From Candidatus Methanoperedens sp. (lineage in GTDB: Archaea; Halobacteriota; Methanosarcinia; Methanosarcinales; Methanoperedenaceae): a stretch of DNA of 19,530 bases. The stretch lies in contig JAPMTY010000114.1 in NCBI GenBank assembly GCA_026552835.1, forward strand, positions 1 to 19,530, given 5' to 3'. Below the pieces are notes generated by a model. It made no database searches and was not told where the DNA came from. It saw nothing but the letters and a program-made list of their open reading frames with translations. A program made the position numbers and the translations under genes. Of the stretch, positions 6,807 to 16,014 are shown one piece after another. Positions within the stretch are counted from its first letter, which is position 1. Each line of letters begins with the position of its first letter.

Positions 6807-7823
6807 CTAAACAGGTTTTTCAAGAACCGAGATACGCCTTGTCAGGCTTTTATGCACCCTCTGTATATGGGTTTCGACAATTTTAAAACCCGCATCTTCA
6901 GCGAACCCTTCAATAGGGCGTTCGGAAATAAAGACCGCGCGTTTCCCTCTTTTTAATACCCTGTGAATCTCTTTTAACGAACCGATAAGCAGTGCTTCAA
7001 GGGAAAAAGCCTTGATTGCAGCAGACCTGCCGTAAGGAGGATCGGTGACCACTGCGTCTATACTCTCATCGCGAATTGCCAGTCGGCATGCATCCTCGTA
7101 CATCAGCGCATGATGGGCATTGTAATGCAGGAGGTTCATTTTTGCGCCGAGCAGTAATTTTCGCTGCATATCACCCCCGATAACATTTATCCCGATGAGG
7201 CCGGCTTCGACAAGAATCCCGCCTGTCCCGCAGAACGGGTCTAATAAATAATTCCCGGGTTTTGAAATATTCACAAGCGCCCGTGCCACACGCGGCATCA
7301 GGACGCCGGGATAAAAAAAGGGTTTGTAATGGGGTTTTCTCGCCTCAAATGTTCCCCTGTCAATCGAACCTGCAAGAACCCCGAAGATGCTCTTATCCTC
7401 GGTGAGCAGCACCCTGAACTGCGTTCTGGGATTTTTAAGGTCGGCATGATAACCCATGTCAAAAAAAATCCCGCCGAGCCGCCGCTCCATCTGTTCTGTG
7501 TTTATCGTAGAATATTCCCTCACTCTTTTGACCCGGACGTTGTATGTCCCTTCAAAATCCTGAAGGTTCTGGCTCACCATTTCAAGGATATCCCTTTCAT
7601 CAGGTCCGCCAATGCCCATTACTCTAACGATATGATGGGTCATTGCAAGCCTTCCTGAAAGGATTCTTGTAATTTCATCGGCATTGTTTTTAAGGTCGAT
7701 GATCAAACACCCATCAAGTGAGAGATGTATATGGAAATCAGCTTTTAATGCTTCAAGACAGGCAAGTACCTCTGACTTCGGAATGGTGTCGTGCTCGCCT
7801 GAAAGTTCAAATGCCAGTAACAT
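6807..7823 (-). CDS. tRNA (guanine(10)-N2)-dimethyltransferase, archaeal Trm-G10/Trm11 family
   Basis: A 338-residue SAM-dependent methyltransferase that modifies G10 of archaeal tRNA to m2G/m22G. An N-terminal THUMP-containing RNA-binding part covers about residues 1-150. The Rossmann methyltransferase part follows, with motif I 'DPFCGTGGILVEAG' at 195-208, the acidic 'GGDMQ' at 216-220 contacting SAM, and the N2-guanine catalytic motif DPPY at 261-264. Length and order match the archaeal TrmG10 family. The ATG at 7823 starts 'MLLAFELSGE'; a TTG at 7832 in frame would add three residues without a better ribosome site. It lies 23 bases after truA on the same strand, forming a two-gene tRNA modification operon. 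It converges with the aminotransferase gene across a 112-base gap. Confidence 0.85.
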   Translation of the reverse strand: MLLAFELSGEHDTIPKSEVLACLEALKADFHIHLSLDGCLIIDLKNNADEITRILSGRLAMTHHIVRVMGIGGPDERDILEMVSQNLQDFEGTYNVRVKRVREYSTINTEQMERRLGGIFFDMGYHADLKNPRTQFRVLLTEDKSIFGVLAGSIDRGTFEARKPHYKPFFYPGVLMPRVARALVNISKPGNYLLDPFCGTGGILVEAGLIGINVIGGDMQRKLLLGAKMNLLHYNAHHALMYEDACRLAIRDESIDAVVTDPPYGRSAAIKAFSLEALLIGSLKEIHRVLKRGKRAVFISERPIEGFAEDAGFKIVETHIQRVHKSLTRRISVLEKPV

Positions 7824-7846
7824 AATTCTCAAGCATAATACTCAAA

Positions 7847-8656
7847 CTATACTGTGAAGCTTTCCTTTAATTCCTTTAGCATCTCTGCCATGACACCATG
7901 CCATAAAAATTGTTCCTCAAGTCTCTCTGATATTATTTTTTTAGTGTATGTATCTTCTGCCCATGCGACGTTTTCATATTCCACATTTTTCAAAATAAGA
8001 CCATAAGCGGGGGCGGGTTCAAGTCCCTCGGTGAATTCTGATGGCGTAAGCATCTGTTCAAGCCAGGAAATATCCCTTGCGCCGCTGCCCACCATTTTCA
8101 TTGCGGTTGCGATTTTCCTGACCATGTGCCAGAGAAAGTAGTTTGCCCTGATATCCATGATTATGAAATCCCTTTCAGCCCGCATCTTTATTTTTTCTAT
8201 CCTGCATGTATTTGTTCTTTCCTTATCAGGCGTAGCGAAATTTGAGAAGTCATGCTTCCCTTTTAAAAGTTTTGAAGCGCTGCGAAGGGATGAGATGTTG
8301 TATTTCCCGCACATGATATACCTGTATTCCCGGTTCAGGGCATCTCGGCGCGGGTCAAAGCCGGATGGAGCTTCCGCTCTTGCCCATGTCCATATAGTTG
8401 CAGGAAGCCTGCTGTTAATAGCTCTGGGATGTGCCACTTCGGGATTGTCGGTATCGAATGCTATCACCTGGCCAAGGGCATGAACGCCCTTATCGGTTCG
8501 CCCGGCTGCGATATAGTTTGATTCATGGCGATCGTTAATGATGTTTAATTCCAAAAGCGTTCTTATGAGTTCGCCTTCTACTGTTTTTTGGTCTGGCTGC
8601 ACCTGAAACCCGTGATAATCGGTGCCGATATAGGCAACTTTTAAGGCTATGCGCAT
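7847..8656 (-). CDS. truA: tRNA pseudouridine synthase A
   Basis: A 269-residue enzyme that isomerises uridines 38-40 in the anticodon stem-loop of tRNA. The catalytic Asp55 is in 'AGRTDKGVHALGQV' (residues 51-64), the hallmark of the TruA/Pus3 family. The N-terminus 'MRIALKVAYIGTDYHGFQVQ' is typical, and 'REYRYIMCGKYN' and 'NYFLWHMVRKIATAMKMVG' are the expected downstream motifs. Full length for an archaeal member. The ATG at 8656 has no Shine-Dalgarno site, but a TATA-like box lies 28 bases upstream, so the mRNA is probably leaderless. It heads an operon with the tRNA G10 dimethyltransferase. The restriction operon upstream runs in the same direction and ends 132 bases before it. Confidence 0.92.
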   Translation of the reverse strand: MRIALKVAYIGTDYHGFQVQPDQKTVEGELIRTLLELNIINDRHESNYIAAGRTDKGVHALGQVIAFDTDNPEVAHPRAINSRLPATIWTWARAEAPSGFDPRRDALNREYRYIMCGKYNISSLRSASKLLKGKHDFSNFATPDKERTNTCRIEKIKMRAERDFIIMDIRANYFLWHMVRKIATAMKMVGSGARDISWLEQMLTPSEFTEGLEPAPAYGLILKNVEYENVAWAEDTYTKKIISERLEEQFLWHGVMAEMLKELKESFTV

Positions 8657-8679
8657 GGGGTTTAAATTGATGAGTGGAA

Positions 8680-8691
8680 AGATAAAAGTTG
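8680..8691 (-). promoter_or_regulatory. TATA-like box of truA, leaderless arrangement
   Basis: On the minus strand AACTTTTATCT is centred about 28 bases before the truA ATG at 8656. This predicts a transcript starting at or next to the start codon. The same box type (CTTTATC) and spacing occur in front of the flavodoxin gene at 2445. Confidence 0.4.
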
Positions 8692-8711
8692 GGTAAGCGA
8701 TGGGGAAAACG

Positions 8712-8731
8712 AACAGCAGATAAACGCAGAT
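8712..8731 (-). repeat. 20-bp motif, left copy bracketing the hsd operon
   Basis: Read on the minus strand this is ATCTGCGTTTATCTGCTGTT, two imperfect 10-base units in tandem. It matches ATCTGCGTTCATCTGCGGTT at 15969-15988 on the plus strand at 18 of 20 positions. The two copies are inverted relative to each other and enclose the whole restriction operon. The rest of the gap 8657-8788 shows only the truA TATA box and a small CTCCAGTGGAG inverted repeat at 8756-8766. Confidence 0.5.
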
Positions 8732-8788
8732 TACGCCTGCCTATGCGCCCCTTTCTCCAGTGGAGCCAGGACGGCTGAGGCGGTTTCC

Positions 8789-11700
8789 TTATTTTTCAGT
8801 GGTCCAGTAATCGGCCAGTAATTCGGCCTGATCCAATACCTTCGTTACAGAAACTGTATATTCCCCAGTTTCAGGGTCATCGGGCGGATATTTGTATTTT
8901 CGAAGAATCCGCTTTACTAAAACCCTTAGTTTTGCCTGAACACTCTCTTTTAATTGCCAATCTATAGAAGTGTTTTTTTGGACACTATCAACAAGCTCAT
9001 GAGCAATCATTTTTAATGTTTGGTCCCCCAAAACAGTTTCAGCTTTTGGATTATCAGCCAGCGCATCATAAAACGCCAGTTCATCCTGACGCAAATTAAG
9101 GGATTCCCCACGCTTATCTGCTTCACGAATTTCCTTGGCTAATTTAATCAGTTCTTCAATTACCTGAGCAGAATCAATCAGCCCATTTTGATAACGTTTA
9201 ACTGCTTCCGCAAGCATTTCTGAAAATTTCTTGCCTTGAATTAGATTGGTTTTAGCTCTGTTTCTTATTTCATCATTTAATAAACGCTTGAGCAGTTCCA
9301 ACGCAAGATTCTTTCTTGACATACCCTGAGTTTCAGCTAAAAATTCATCCGATAGAATTGAAATGTCAGGTTTTTTAATTCCTGCCGCATCAAAGACATC
9401 GATTACTTCTCTTGAAATAATTGCGTCATTCACAATCTGCCGGATTGCAGTTTCTATTTCTTCATTTGTCCGAGTCTTTGTTTGGTCGTCAAACTTTGAG
9501 AATCTTGTTTTAATAGCTTGGAAAAAGGCCAAATCATCCCGTATTTCAAAGGCTTTCGGATGAGGAACCGAAATCGCAAATGCTTTTTGCAGTTTAATTA
9601 CGTTCTCCTTGAACCTTGCCTTACCGTTTCGGACTTCTTTACCGGCCGCTTCATCCTTTAAATCAGCGATAAAATTTGTGGCATCCAATATGAAATTGAG
9701 TTTGTCTTTTGCCTCCAAGCTAAAGTATTTGCGATAATCAAATTTGCCGAACATATCGACAACAATCTCATAGAATTCCATCATCTTAGCAACGGCTTCT
9801 TCCTGATCGAACGCAAGCTTGCCTTTGCCTCGATTTTCGGTATAAACCGCAAGGGCTTTTTTCAAATCCTGCGCGATGCCGATATAATCAACTACCAGTC
9901 CGCCGTCTTTGTCGCCAAATACACGGTTAATCCGCGCGATGGCCTGCATCAGGTTGTGACCGTTCATAGGCTTGTCGATATAGAGTGTATGTAAACAGGG
10001 CGCGTCAAAGCCTGTCAACCACATATCGCGGACGATTACCATTTTTAAAGGATCTTTCGGGTCTTTTAAACGGTCGCCGATGGATTGTCTTTTTGGTTTA
10101 TTGCGGATGTGCTCCTGCCAACTGAGCGGGTCGCTAGCAGAACCCGTCATGATAACCTTGATTGTACCTTTGTCGTCCGCTGGGTCATACCAGTCTGGGC
10201 GAATTTTTATAATTTCATCATGCATAGCCACGCAGATTCTGCGGCTCATGCAAACTAACATGGCCTTCCCATCCGCAGCAGCAAGGCGCTGTTCAAAATG
10301 ATTCACCAGGTCCGAAGCAATCTGCCTCAATCGCTGTTCACTGCCGACAACTGCTTCTTTGCTTGTCCATTTCGCAAATCGTTTTTGTTTCTCGGTTAGT
10401 TCATCATTTTCGGTGACTTCTTCCACCCGTGCATCCAGAATCTTCCGGTCGCTTTCACTTAGTTCAATTTTTGCCAGACGGCTCTCATAGTAAATTCTGA
10501 CAGTCGCACCATCTTCGACTGCCTGCTGAATATCGTATACGTCGATATAATCGCCAAATACGGCCCGAGTGTTTTTGTCCTCTTTCTCAATCGGAGTGCC
10601 GGTAAAACCAATAAATGCAGCGTTCGGCAAGGCATCACGCATGTGCCGTGCAAAACCATCAATAAAGTCGTACTGACTGCGGTGCGCTTCGTCGGCAATC
10701 ACGACAATATTCCTTCTATCGCTTAACTGCTGATATTTAGCGCCTACTTCATCCGGAAAAAATTTCTGAATCGTTGAAAATACCACGCCTCCAGAAGCCA
10801 CGGACAGTAGCCTTTTAAGGTCATCACGGGTGGCTGCCTGCTGGGGCGCTTGCCGGACAAGCTGCTGGCAATTACTAAAGGTCTCAAAGAGCTGCTGGTC
10901 AAGGTCATTGCGGTCTGTCAGTACCACAATGGTGGGATTATTCATTTCCTCTGCAAGTACCAGTTTGCCGCTGTAAAACACCATGGAAAGGCTTTTTCCA
11001 CTCCCTTGTGTATGCCAGACAACACCCGCGCGGCCTTTGATATCCTCTTGGTTAGAGGTGGTGGCTTCTATTGTTTTGGCAATGGCTTTATTGACGGCAT
11101 AGTACTGATGATACGCGGCAATTTTCTTAAGAGTCTTTTCTTTGGTTTTTTCAAATACAATAAAGTGACGCATGACATCCAGCAAGGTAGATTTATTAAG
11201 CAAGCCCTTGACCAAGGGTTCAAGTTCACTTTCCTGCTTGCTATCAATAATGTTTATCCCGTCTGAGGTTTTCCATTCCATAAAACGGCTGTAATCACTG
11301 CTGATGGTTCCAGCCTTTGCAAACCAACCGTCACTGATAATTAAAAACGCGTTGTAACTAAAAAGTGAAGGGATAAGCTGTTTATAGGTTTGCAATTGAT
11401 TGAAGGCTGCTTTTATATCGGCATTTTCATCGGCTGCGTTTTTTAATTCAATGACAATGAGCGGCAAGCCGTTTATAAACAAAACTACATCTGGCCGTTT
11501 GTTATTGTGATTTTCCAAAACGGTAAACTGGTTAATAGCAGCAAATGTATTTTTTTCGACATTCGTAAAATCAATGAGCCACACTTTATCGGTTTTTGTT
11601 TTACCTTCGCCCAAGCTAAACTTAACATCTATGCCTTCGGTGAGAAACCGGTGGAATATCTCGTTATTGTCTAGTAAATTGAGTGAAACTGAACGTAAAG

Positions 11701-11917
11701 ACTTTTTGAACGCTTCCTCTCGTGCCTCCGAAGGGATAGCAGGATTGATTCGTTCTATCGCATCCCGCAAATGCGATTGCAACACCATATCGGTATAGTC
11801 TCTAAGTTTATTATCACCCTCGGAGATGTCCGGCCCATAAAGGATTTCGTACCCTGAATCTTTCAGATTATCTAAGGCAATTTGCTCGATTTCGGATTCA
11901 GTAATATAGTTACTCAT
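8789..11917 (-). CDS. hsdR: Type I restriction enzyme, endonuclease/translocase subunit HsdR
   Basis: A 1042-residue restriction subunit that translocates DNA with ATP and cuts unmodified DNA when bound to HsdM and HsdS. The N-terminal PD-(D/E)xK nuclease has Asp143 in '[10 protein letters not shown]' and Glu157/Lys159 in 'IVIELKN'. The SF2 motor follows: Walker A 'TQGSGKS' at 303-309, the DEAH box (Asp409-His412) in '[13 protein letters not shown]', and motif III 'GFTGTP' at 437-442. Motif VI-like '[23 protein letters not shown]' elements are present further on, then a helical C-terminal part that docks to the methylase core. All catalytic residues seen are intact and the length is normal, so it should be active. 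Its ATG overlaps the stop of the HEPN-like gene as ATGA, so its translation is coupled to that gene. No poly-T terminator is obvious after its stop. Confidence 0.95.
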   Translation of the reverse strand: MSNYITESEIEQIALDNLKDSGYEILYGPDISEGDNKLRDYTDMVLQSHLRDAIERINPAIPSEAREEAFKKSLRSVSLNLLDNNEIFHRFLTEGIDVKFSLGEGKTKTDKVWLIDFTNVEKNTFAAINQFTVLENHNNKRPDVVLFINGLPLIVIELKNAADENADIKAAFNQLQTYKQLIPSLFSYNAFLIISDGWFAKAGTISSDYSRFMEWKTSDGINIIDSKQESELEPLVKGLLNKSTLLDVMRHFIVFEKTKEKTLKKIAAYHQYYAVNKAIAKTIEATTSNQEDIKGRAGVVWHTQGSGKSLSMVFYSGKLVLAEEMNNPTIVVLTDRNDLDQQLFETFSNCQQLVRQAPQQAATRDDLKRLLSVASGGVVFSTIQKFFPDEVGAKYQQLSDRRNIVVIADEAHRSQYDFIDGFARHMRDALPNAAFIGFTGTPIEKEDKNTRAVFGDYIDVYDIQQAVEDGATVRIYYESRLAKIELSESDRKILDARVEEVTENDELTEKQKRFAKWTSKEAVVGSEQRLRQIASDLVNHFEQRLAAADGKAMLVCMSRRICVAMHDEIIKIRPDWYDPADDKGTIKVIMTGSASDPLSWQEHIRNKPKRQSIGDRLKDPKDPLKMVIVRDMWLTGFDAPCLHTLYIDKPMNGHNLMQAIARINRVFGDKDGGLVVDYIGIAQDLKKALAVYTENRGKGKLAFDQEEAVAKMMEFYEIVVDMFGKFDYRKYFSLEAKDKLNFILDATNFIADLKDEAAGKEVRNGKARFKENVIKLQKAFAISVPHPKAFEIRDDLAFFQAIKTRFSKFDDQTKTRTNEEIETAIRQIVNDAIISREVIDVFDAAGIKKPDISILSDEFLAETQGMSRKNLALELLKRLLNDEIRNRAKTNLIQGKKFSEMLAEAVKRYQNGLIDSAQVIEELIKLAKEIREADKRGESLNLRQDELAFYDALADNPKAETVLGDQTLKMIAHELVDSVQKNTSIDWQLKESVQAKLRVLVKRILRKYKYPPDDPETGEYTVSVTKVLDQAELLADYWTTEK

Positions 11918-12945
11918 GCAGCCTCTTCCATGACCAACTTCCTAATCTCATCATCTCTATCTTTGAATTCTATTTTATCTAATTTTATTTGAGTGGCTTG
12001 ACTAACAATTTCATAAAGATATTTCCCTTCAGCTAGCTTTTTCTTAAAAAAAAGAAGTTTAGGATGAATATCTTGAACTTCCTTCGTGAAATGAATAAAG
12101 GGTGACAGACAAAAAATAACGTCATCTTCAATATGACAAAATATTGATTTTTTGTTAAAATAATGAATTACTATATCAAAATCTTCTTTCTTAATATTTA
12201 AAATCTTTTTCGCACCATCAAGTGAATGACCCCTGAAAACATCACACCTTGGCAACAAAGTACCACCTTCACTATTGCTATGAAAACGGAAAAGACTTAC
12301 TTTTTGTAAATCTCGTATAAGTTTTAGAGCGGTAATCATCTCTGGTAATAATTCATTATATAGAGCACATTGTTGATCAGGTGTTGCGGCAAAAGAATGC
12401 TCAAACTCATTTCTTTTCCTATTTAGTTCGTTAAGCTTAGAGATAATATCAATTGCAAGTATATCTAAACTCTTAAAAGAATAACCTTTCTTTTTGCATA
12501 AATCTAAAATATTCTCAACTATCTTAAGTTTTACAGCTAACCGGTCAGAATAATAATCTTTCGGATCTAGACCAGTCTCCTTCAATGGAAGTTTCTTATG
12601 CCTCGCTTCACCAACAACAACTCCATATAATACAAATACTAAAGACTCCCAGGTTGATTTCAACAAATCAAGCCGATGATGTGGATTATCATAGTTTTCT
12701 TGGGCTTGGTATAGATAAAATGCTATTGGTGTCGGAAAATCAGAATATATTTCTTCTAAAAGTAAAGAATCATCATTCAAATATAGCTGTGATTCTTCAC
12801 AATATCGCTCATAGTTCATCCTATAAAGCGTCTCGCTCGGAGAGAAAGAATAACCTGCAATTGATACAATGTTATCTTCATTACTGTCAAGCCATTTATT
12901 GAAGTTTGGATTATCACTATAGCTTATGGATTTTTCACTTTCCAT
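11914..12945 (-). CDS. HEPN-like protein inside the restriction operon (candidate ribonuclease toxin)
   Basis: A 343-residue protein that I do not recognise as a named family. The middle part looks like an all-helical HEPN domain: helices near residues 73-113 ('[19 protein letters not shown]'), 131-151, 158-190 and 193-218. The third ends in '[10 protein letters not shown]', giving Arg178-Asn179-x3-His183, the Rx4H (RNxxxH) motif of HEPN ribonucleases. Residues 1-70 and 219-343 have no recognised fold. There is no Walker motif, unlike PrrC or RloC, which also occur in hsd operons. The ATG at 12945 lies one base after the hsdS stop (TAATATG); a GTG at 12966 is possible. The stop overlaps hsdR. 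The gene is far more AT-rich than hsdM or hsdR (11 G+C of 60 at 12121-12180, 14 of 60 at 12481-12540). A non-catalytic HEPN or a regulatory subunit remains possible. Confidence 0.65.
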   Translation of the reverse strand: MESEKSISYSDNPNFNKWLDSNEDNIVSIAGYSFSPSETLYRMNYERYCEESQLYLNDDSLLLEEIYSDFPTPIAFYLYQAQENYDNPHHRLDLLKSTWESLVFVLYGVVVGEARHKKLPLKETGLDPKDYYSDRLAVKLKIVENILDLCKKKGYSFKSLDILAIDIISKLNELNRKRNEFEHSFAATPDQQCALYNELLPEMITALKLIRDLQKVSLFRFHSNSEGGTLLPRCDVFRGHSLDGAKKILNIKKEDFDIVIHYFNKKSIFCHIEDDVIFCLSPFIHFTKEVQDIHPKLLFFKKKLAEGKYLYEIVSQATQIKLDKIEFKDRDDEIRKLVMEEAA

Positions 12946-12946
12946 A

Positions 12947-14140
12947 TTATACTTCAATCTCCCCACTCAACAATTTCGGTAATAAATTGTCGCGAATTTG
13001 CGCGAGTGTTTGTGTTTGCTGTTCGTTTAATGATTTGTTTTCAAAGATGGACCATGCCAACTTAGTATATTGCTCTGCAAGAGCATCCTTGGGTAAGGCA
13101 ATTTTCAATTCCTTTACTTGATTGAAGGTAATTTGAGGAAAAGTTCCAGACCGAGATTCAGCTAAATGCTGTAATCCAGTCAAAACATCATTACTTGTAA
13201 TGAAGTTGTAAATGATTATTGGATGAATATGAGAAATTGTCCTCAATACCATAAGTTTAGTAGAGACAACATAATCTTCTGCATCAAAATTAATCAATGC
13301 ATATCTCTTATTAGCAGGCCTTATTTCAGTAAAAAGTATATCCAACTTTTTAATACTTTTTTTTGCTTGCCCCGGTAAGCCTTCAATCGAGCTATAATTG
13401 TGATTTAATATTTTGCCATCTTCAATATCTGAAGTATTTAGAAAAATCACCTTGTCGCAGTTGAATTTGTGGGTAATTGAAACAGAATCAATCAGTTCGC
13501 CCAGCCTATAAACTCTCCACCTCTTCGGGATGGGGCCAAGCTCGCTGTCCTGCATTTCACCCGTAGCACCGGGAAAATTGAAATTCTCAAACCATTCTTT
13601 AAATAGAGTCTGAGCTATAGCCTCCAGAGTCTGGTTGGTCTGGTGGTTGAATTCGATTTTGTCATCAAGCGCGGCTAGAATCGAAGCGATGCGTTTTTGG
13701 GTTTGGAGAGGTGGAATACTTATCTCTAAACTTTTTAATTGTTGGCTTGAAACATTCGGAAATGTCGAACCTGTCGCTTCTGTAAGAAGTGTTGGGAGAT
13801 TAAAATCAAGAACAGCCTTTAAAAAAGGCTGCAATTGGTTGCCATCCTTATGACGTAAAGCCGATATACCCCTTCCAATAGCAAATCTTTGATTAGCCCA
13901 GTTCATTCTGCCTGTGGTCGAACCTCTAACACAAAAAAGTAAATCGCCAAGGTCTGCAAACTTTTTTGGGTCTGTCGTAAATTGAACTGGAACTGGATGG
14001 GAATTGCCAAATTCCGTTGGTCCATTCAATAATGGAATTCCGTCTCCTTTTTCATTACAGGTTTCCCCCGCAGGAGATTGTCCCATAGTTATATCTGCAA
14101 TATCATCCAGTTTGCCTTTTTTCCAACCCTTAGAACTCAT
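12947..14140 (-). CDS. hsdS: Type I restriction-modification specificity subunit HsdS
   Basis: A 397-residue DNA-recognition subunit that reads a split target and positions HsdM and HsdR. It has the usual two-repeat build: target-recognition domain 1 at about residues 5-142, a conserved helix at 143-187 ('[20 protein letters not shown]' start), recognition domain 2 at about 205-350, and a C-terminal helix at 355-393 ending '[12 protein letters not shown]'. TRD2 DNA is much AT-richer (17 G+C of 60 at 13201-13260) than TRD1 (28 of 60 at 13861-13920) or the C-terminal helix (26 of 60 at 12961-13020), which points to domain exchange. I chose ATG 14140, which overlaps the hsdM stop by 11 bases; a TTG at 14146 would add two residues. 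The target sequence cannot be predicted. Confidence 0.93.
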   Translation of the reverse strand: MSSKGWKKGKLDDIADITMGQSPAGETCNEKGDGIPLLNGPTEFGNSHPVPVQFTTDPKKFADLGDLLFCVRGSTTGRMNWANQRFAIGRGISALRHKDGNQLQPFLKAVLDFNLPTLLTEATGSTFPNVSSQQLKSLEISIPPLQTQKRIASILAALDDKIEFNHQTNQTLEAIAQTLFKEWFENFNFPGATGEMQDSELGPIPKRWRVYRLGELIDSVSITHKFNCDKVIFLNTSDIEDGKILNHNYSSIEGLPGQAKKSIKKLDILFTEIRPANKRYALINFDAEDYVVSTKLMVLRTISHIHPIIIYNFITSNDVLTGLQHLAESRSGTFPQITFNQVKELKIALPKDALAEQYTKLAWSIFENKSLNEQQTQTLAQIRDNLLPKLLSGEIEV

Positions 14141-15653
14141 ACCCAATCCCTTTCAAATTCTCTTTGATGGTTTTTTCTAGCTCATTGCCCTTTGCAAACT
14201 GTTCTGCAAGTTTTGTCGTGAGTGCGTTCATTTTTTCATCGAACGGCACGCCATCGTCCACTTCTTCTTCAGTAACTACATAACGGCCAGGCATGAGTAC
14301 GTAGTTGCTTTTTCTTACTTCTTCAATCGTCGCGGCTCTGCAAAAGCCGGCTTTGTCCTCGTAACCACCGTCTTTGCTGCGCCATTTATGATAAGTTTCG
14401 GCGATCAGTTTAATATCGTTATCAGTAAACTCTTTATTTCTCCTATTAATCATAGTACCGAGTTTGCGCGCATCGATAAAGAGAATCTCGTTTGACCGGT
14501 TGCGGAATTTGCCGTTGGTTTTGTTGCGAGCCAAAAACCATAGACAGGCTGGTATCATGGTGTTGTAGAATAACTGCGCGGGCAGGGAAACCATACAGTC
14601 AATAAGCCCAGCCTCAATCATATTTTTGCGGATTTCACCTTCGCCGCCGGAGTTGCTGTTCATACTGCCGTTCGCCAGCACAATTCCCGCTGTGCCGGTG
14701 GGGCTTAACTTATGGACATAATGCTGAAGCCATGCATAGTTGGCATTACCGGTCGGCGGCACGCCGTATTTCCAGCGGCTGTCATCGCGCAGTTGTTCGC
14801 CGCTCCAGTCGCTCACATTAAACGGCGGATTTGCCATGATAAAATTTGCTTTCAGGTCTTTGTGTTTATCGTTGAGAAAAGTATCACCCAGCTCGACCTT
14901 CGCATCAATCCCACGAATAGCCAGATTCATTTTCGCAAGTCGCAGACTGGTCGGGTTGCTTTCCTGTCCAAATATTGAGAGGTCGCCAACACGCCCACCG
15001 TGCTCTTCAATAAACTTTTCACTTTGCACAAACATACCGCCGCTTCCGCAGCAACCATCATACACGCGGCCACTGTATGGTTCGAGCATTTCAACCAATA
15101 GCTTTACAATGCTTTTAGGCGTCCAAAACTGGCCGCCTTTTTTACCCTCAGCATCGGCAAATTGCCCGAGGAAATATTCATAAACCCTGCCGAGCAAATC
15201 TTTTGCCTGATGTCCGCTCTGATTGAATCCGATGGTTCCGATGAGGTCAATAAGCTCCCCTAGGCGCGGTTTGTCGAGTTCGGGGTCGGCATAAATTTTT
15301 GGAAGTACTCCCTTTAAAGAGCTATTGATTCTCTCTATAGCGTCCATCGCATCATCAATCAACTTGCCTATTTCAGGCTGTTTTGCCCTGTCCTGCAAAT
15401 ACCGCCAGCGGGCTTTTTCAGGGACGAAAAATATGTTATGCGCCAGGTATTCGTCAGCATCTTCAGGGTTTGCCCTTTCAAATTCGCCTTCACCGGCCTT
15501 TAGTTTTTCATGTAAATCACTGAAAGCATCAGAAATATATTTCAGGAAAATTAGCCCCAATACAACGTGTTTATATTCGGCTGCGTCCATATTATTGCGG
15601 AGTTTGTCTGCCGCGGCCCAAAGTGTTCTTTCCAGTTCGTTGTTTTCTGACAT
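14130..15653 (-). CDS. hsdM: Type I restriction-modification DNA N6-adenine methyltransferase HsdM
   Basis: A 507-residue methyltransferase that, with HsdS, methylates adenine in the recognition site and protects host DNA. The N-terminal helical domain covers residues 1-150 ('[19 protein letters not shown]' near 5-23). The catalytic domain begins with '[18 protein letters not shown]' at 173-190. SAM motif I is '[12 protein letters not shown]' at 197-208, with DGCC in place of the commoner DPAC/DPTC. The catalytic NPPF is at 275-278, as in gamma-class adenine methylases. Everything needed for activity is visible. It is the first gene of the hsd operon, with GAAGGAG at 15661-15667 seven bases before the ATG and a TATA box near 15773. 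Its end overlaps hsdS by 11 bases. Confidence 0.95.
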   Translation of the reverse strand: MSENNELERTLWAAADKLRNNMDAAEYKHVVLGLIFLKYISDAFSDLHEKLKAGEGEFERANPEDADEYLAHNIFFVPEKARWRYLQDRAKQPEIGKLIDDAMDAIERINSSLKGVLPKIYADPELDKPRLGELIDLIGTIGFNQSGHQAKDLLGRVYEYFLGQFADAEGKKGGQFWTPKSIVKLLVEMLEPYSGRVYDGCCGSGGMFVQSEKFIEEHGGRVGDLSIFGQESNPTSLRLAKMNLAIRGIDAKVELGDTFLNDKHKDLKANFIMANPPFNVSDWSGEQLRDDSRWKYGVPPTGNANYAWLQHYVHKLSPTGTAGIVLANGSMNSNSGGEGEIRKNMIEAGLIDCMVSLPAQLFYNTMIPACLWFLARNKTNGKFRNRSNEILFIDARKLGTMINRRNKEFTDNDIKLIAETYHKWRSKDGGYEDKAGFCRAATIEEVRKSNYVLMPGRYVVTEEEVDDGVPFDEKMNALTTKLAEQFAKGNELEKTIKENLKGIGYEF

Positions 15654-15660
15654 TAAATTT

Positions 15661-15667
15661 CTCCTTC
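15661..15667 (-). promoter_or_regulatory. Ribosome site of hsdM
   Basis: On the minus strand GAAGGAG lies seven bases before the hsdM ATG at 15653. It is the GGAG type rather than the GGTGA type of the surrounding housekeeping genes, though both fit the same anti-Shine-Dalgarno sequence. Confidence 0.6.
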
Positions 15668-15764
15668 AAATGACATTCAGAGTCAATTTCTTCTTTTCTT
15701 TGCCCTGTCTAAGATGCCACCACTGAAATATGCATTGCTTGTTTTCTTGACAATAATAGTTCAT

Positions 15765-15780
15765 TATATTTATAAAAGTT
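15765..15780 (-). promoter_or_regulatory. Probable promoter of the hsd operon
   Basis: On the minus strand AACTTTTATAAATATA is a strong TATA-box candidate, centred near 15772, predicting a transcript start near 15746 and a leader of about 92 bases. The gap 15654-16014 (361 bases) otherwise holds the right-hand 20-bp motif at 15969-15988, the palindrome GCTTTAAAGC at 15919-15928, and no convincing gene. Confidence 0.5.
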
Positions 15781-15968
15781 TCATATGATATGGTAACGTG
15801 CCAATTTATGCCATTACTTTTCAGAACAATGAATAAACGATAGAAACCCTCATGCACCGGCCCGGATGCTTCGGATTTATAATCCTGCCGGTTCGTGACT
15901 GCCATAAACATTATCATGCTTTAAAGCCCTAACAACATAAAAACCCAGACACACAGAATAACTTCCGC

Positions 15969-15988
15969 ATCTGCGTTCATCTGCGGTT
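15969..15988 (+). repeat. 20-bp motif, right copy bracketing the hsd operon
   Basis: ATCTGCGTTCATCTGCGGTT consists of two 10-base units (ATCTGCGTTC and ATCTGCGGTT) that differ at two positions. An 18/20 copy lies at 8712-8731 in the opposite orientation. This copy sits 26 bases before the malate dehydrogenase start, so it may lie in that gene's leader or promoter region. Confidence 0.5.
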
Positions 15989-16014
15989 AATATTTTCAAA
16001 ATCAGGTGAAACTC

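Noticed and set aside
12946..12966. GTG at 12966 as the start of the HEPN-like gene
   Set aside because: It lies inside the hsdS 3' end with no ribosome site of its own; the ATG directly after the hsdS stop (TAATATG) fits translational coupling better. Not excluded.
1212..15653. Treating the TIR-like gene and the hsd operon as one defence island
   Set aside because: About 6.4 kb of metabolic and tRNA-modification genes separate them, on the opposite strand, with no repeats joining them.
15861..15903. tRNA-like string with an anticodon-arm-like GGATTTATAATCC and GGTTCG further on
   Set aside because: The putative T-arm GCCGG/CTGCC does not pair well, and no acceptor or D arm can be found, so neither a tRNA nor a tRNA-derived attachment site is supported.
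15666..15917. An 83-codon minus-strand open frame ending 12 bases before hsdM
   Set aside because: It has no clear ribosome site, no recognisable motif, odd composition in its C-terminal half, and it contains the best TATA box of the hsd operon. A small controller gene is possible but unsupported.
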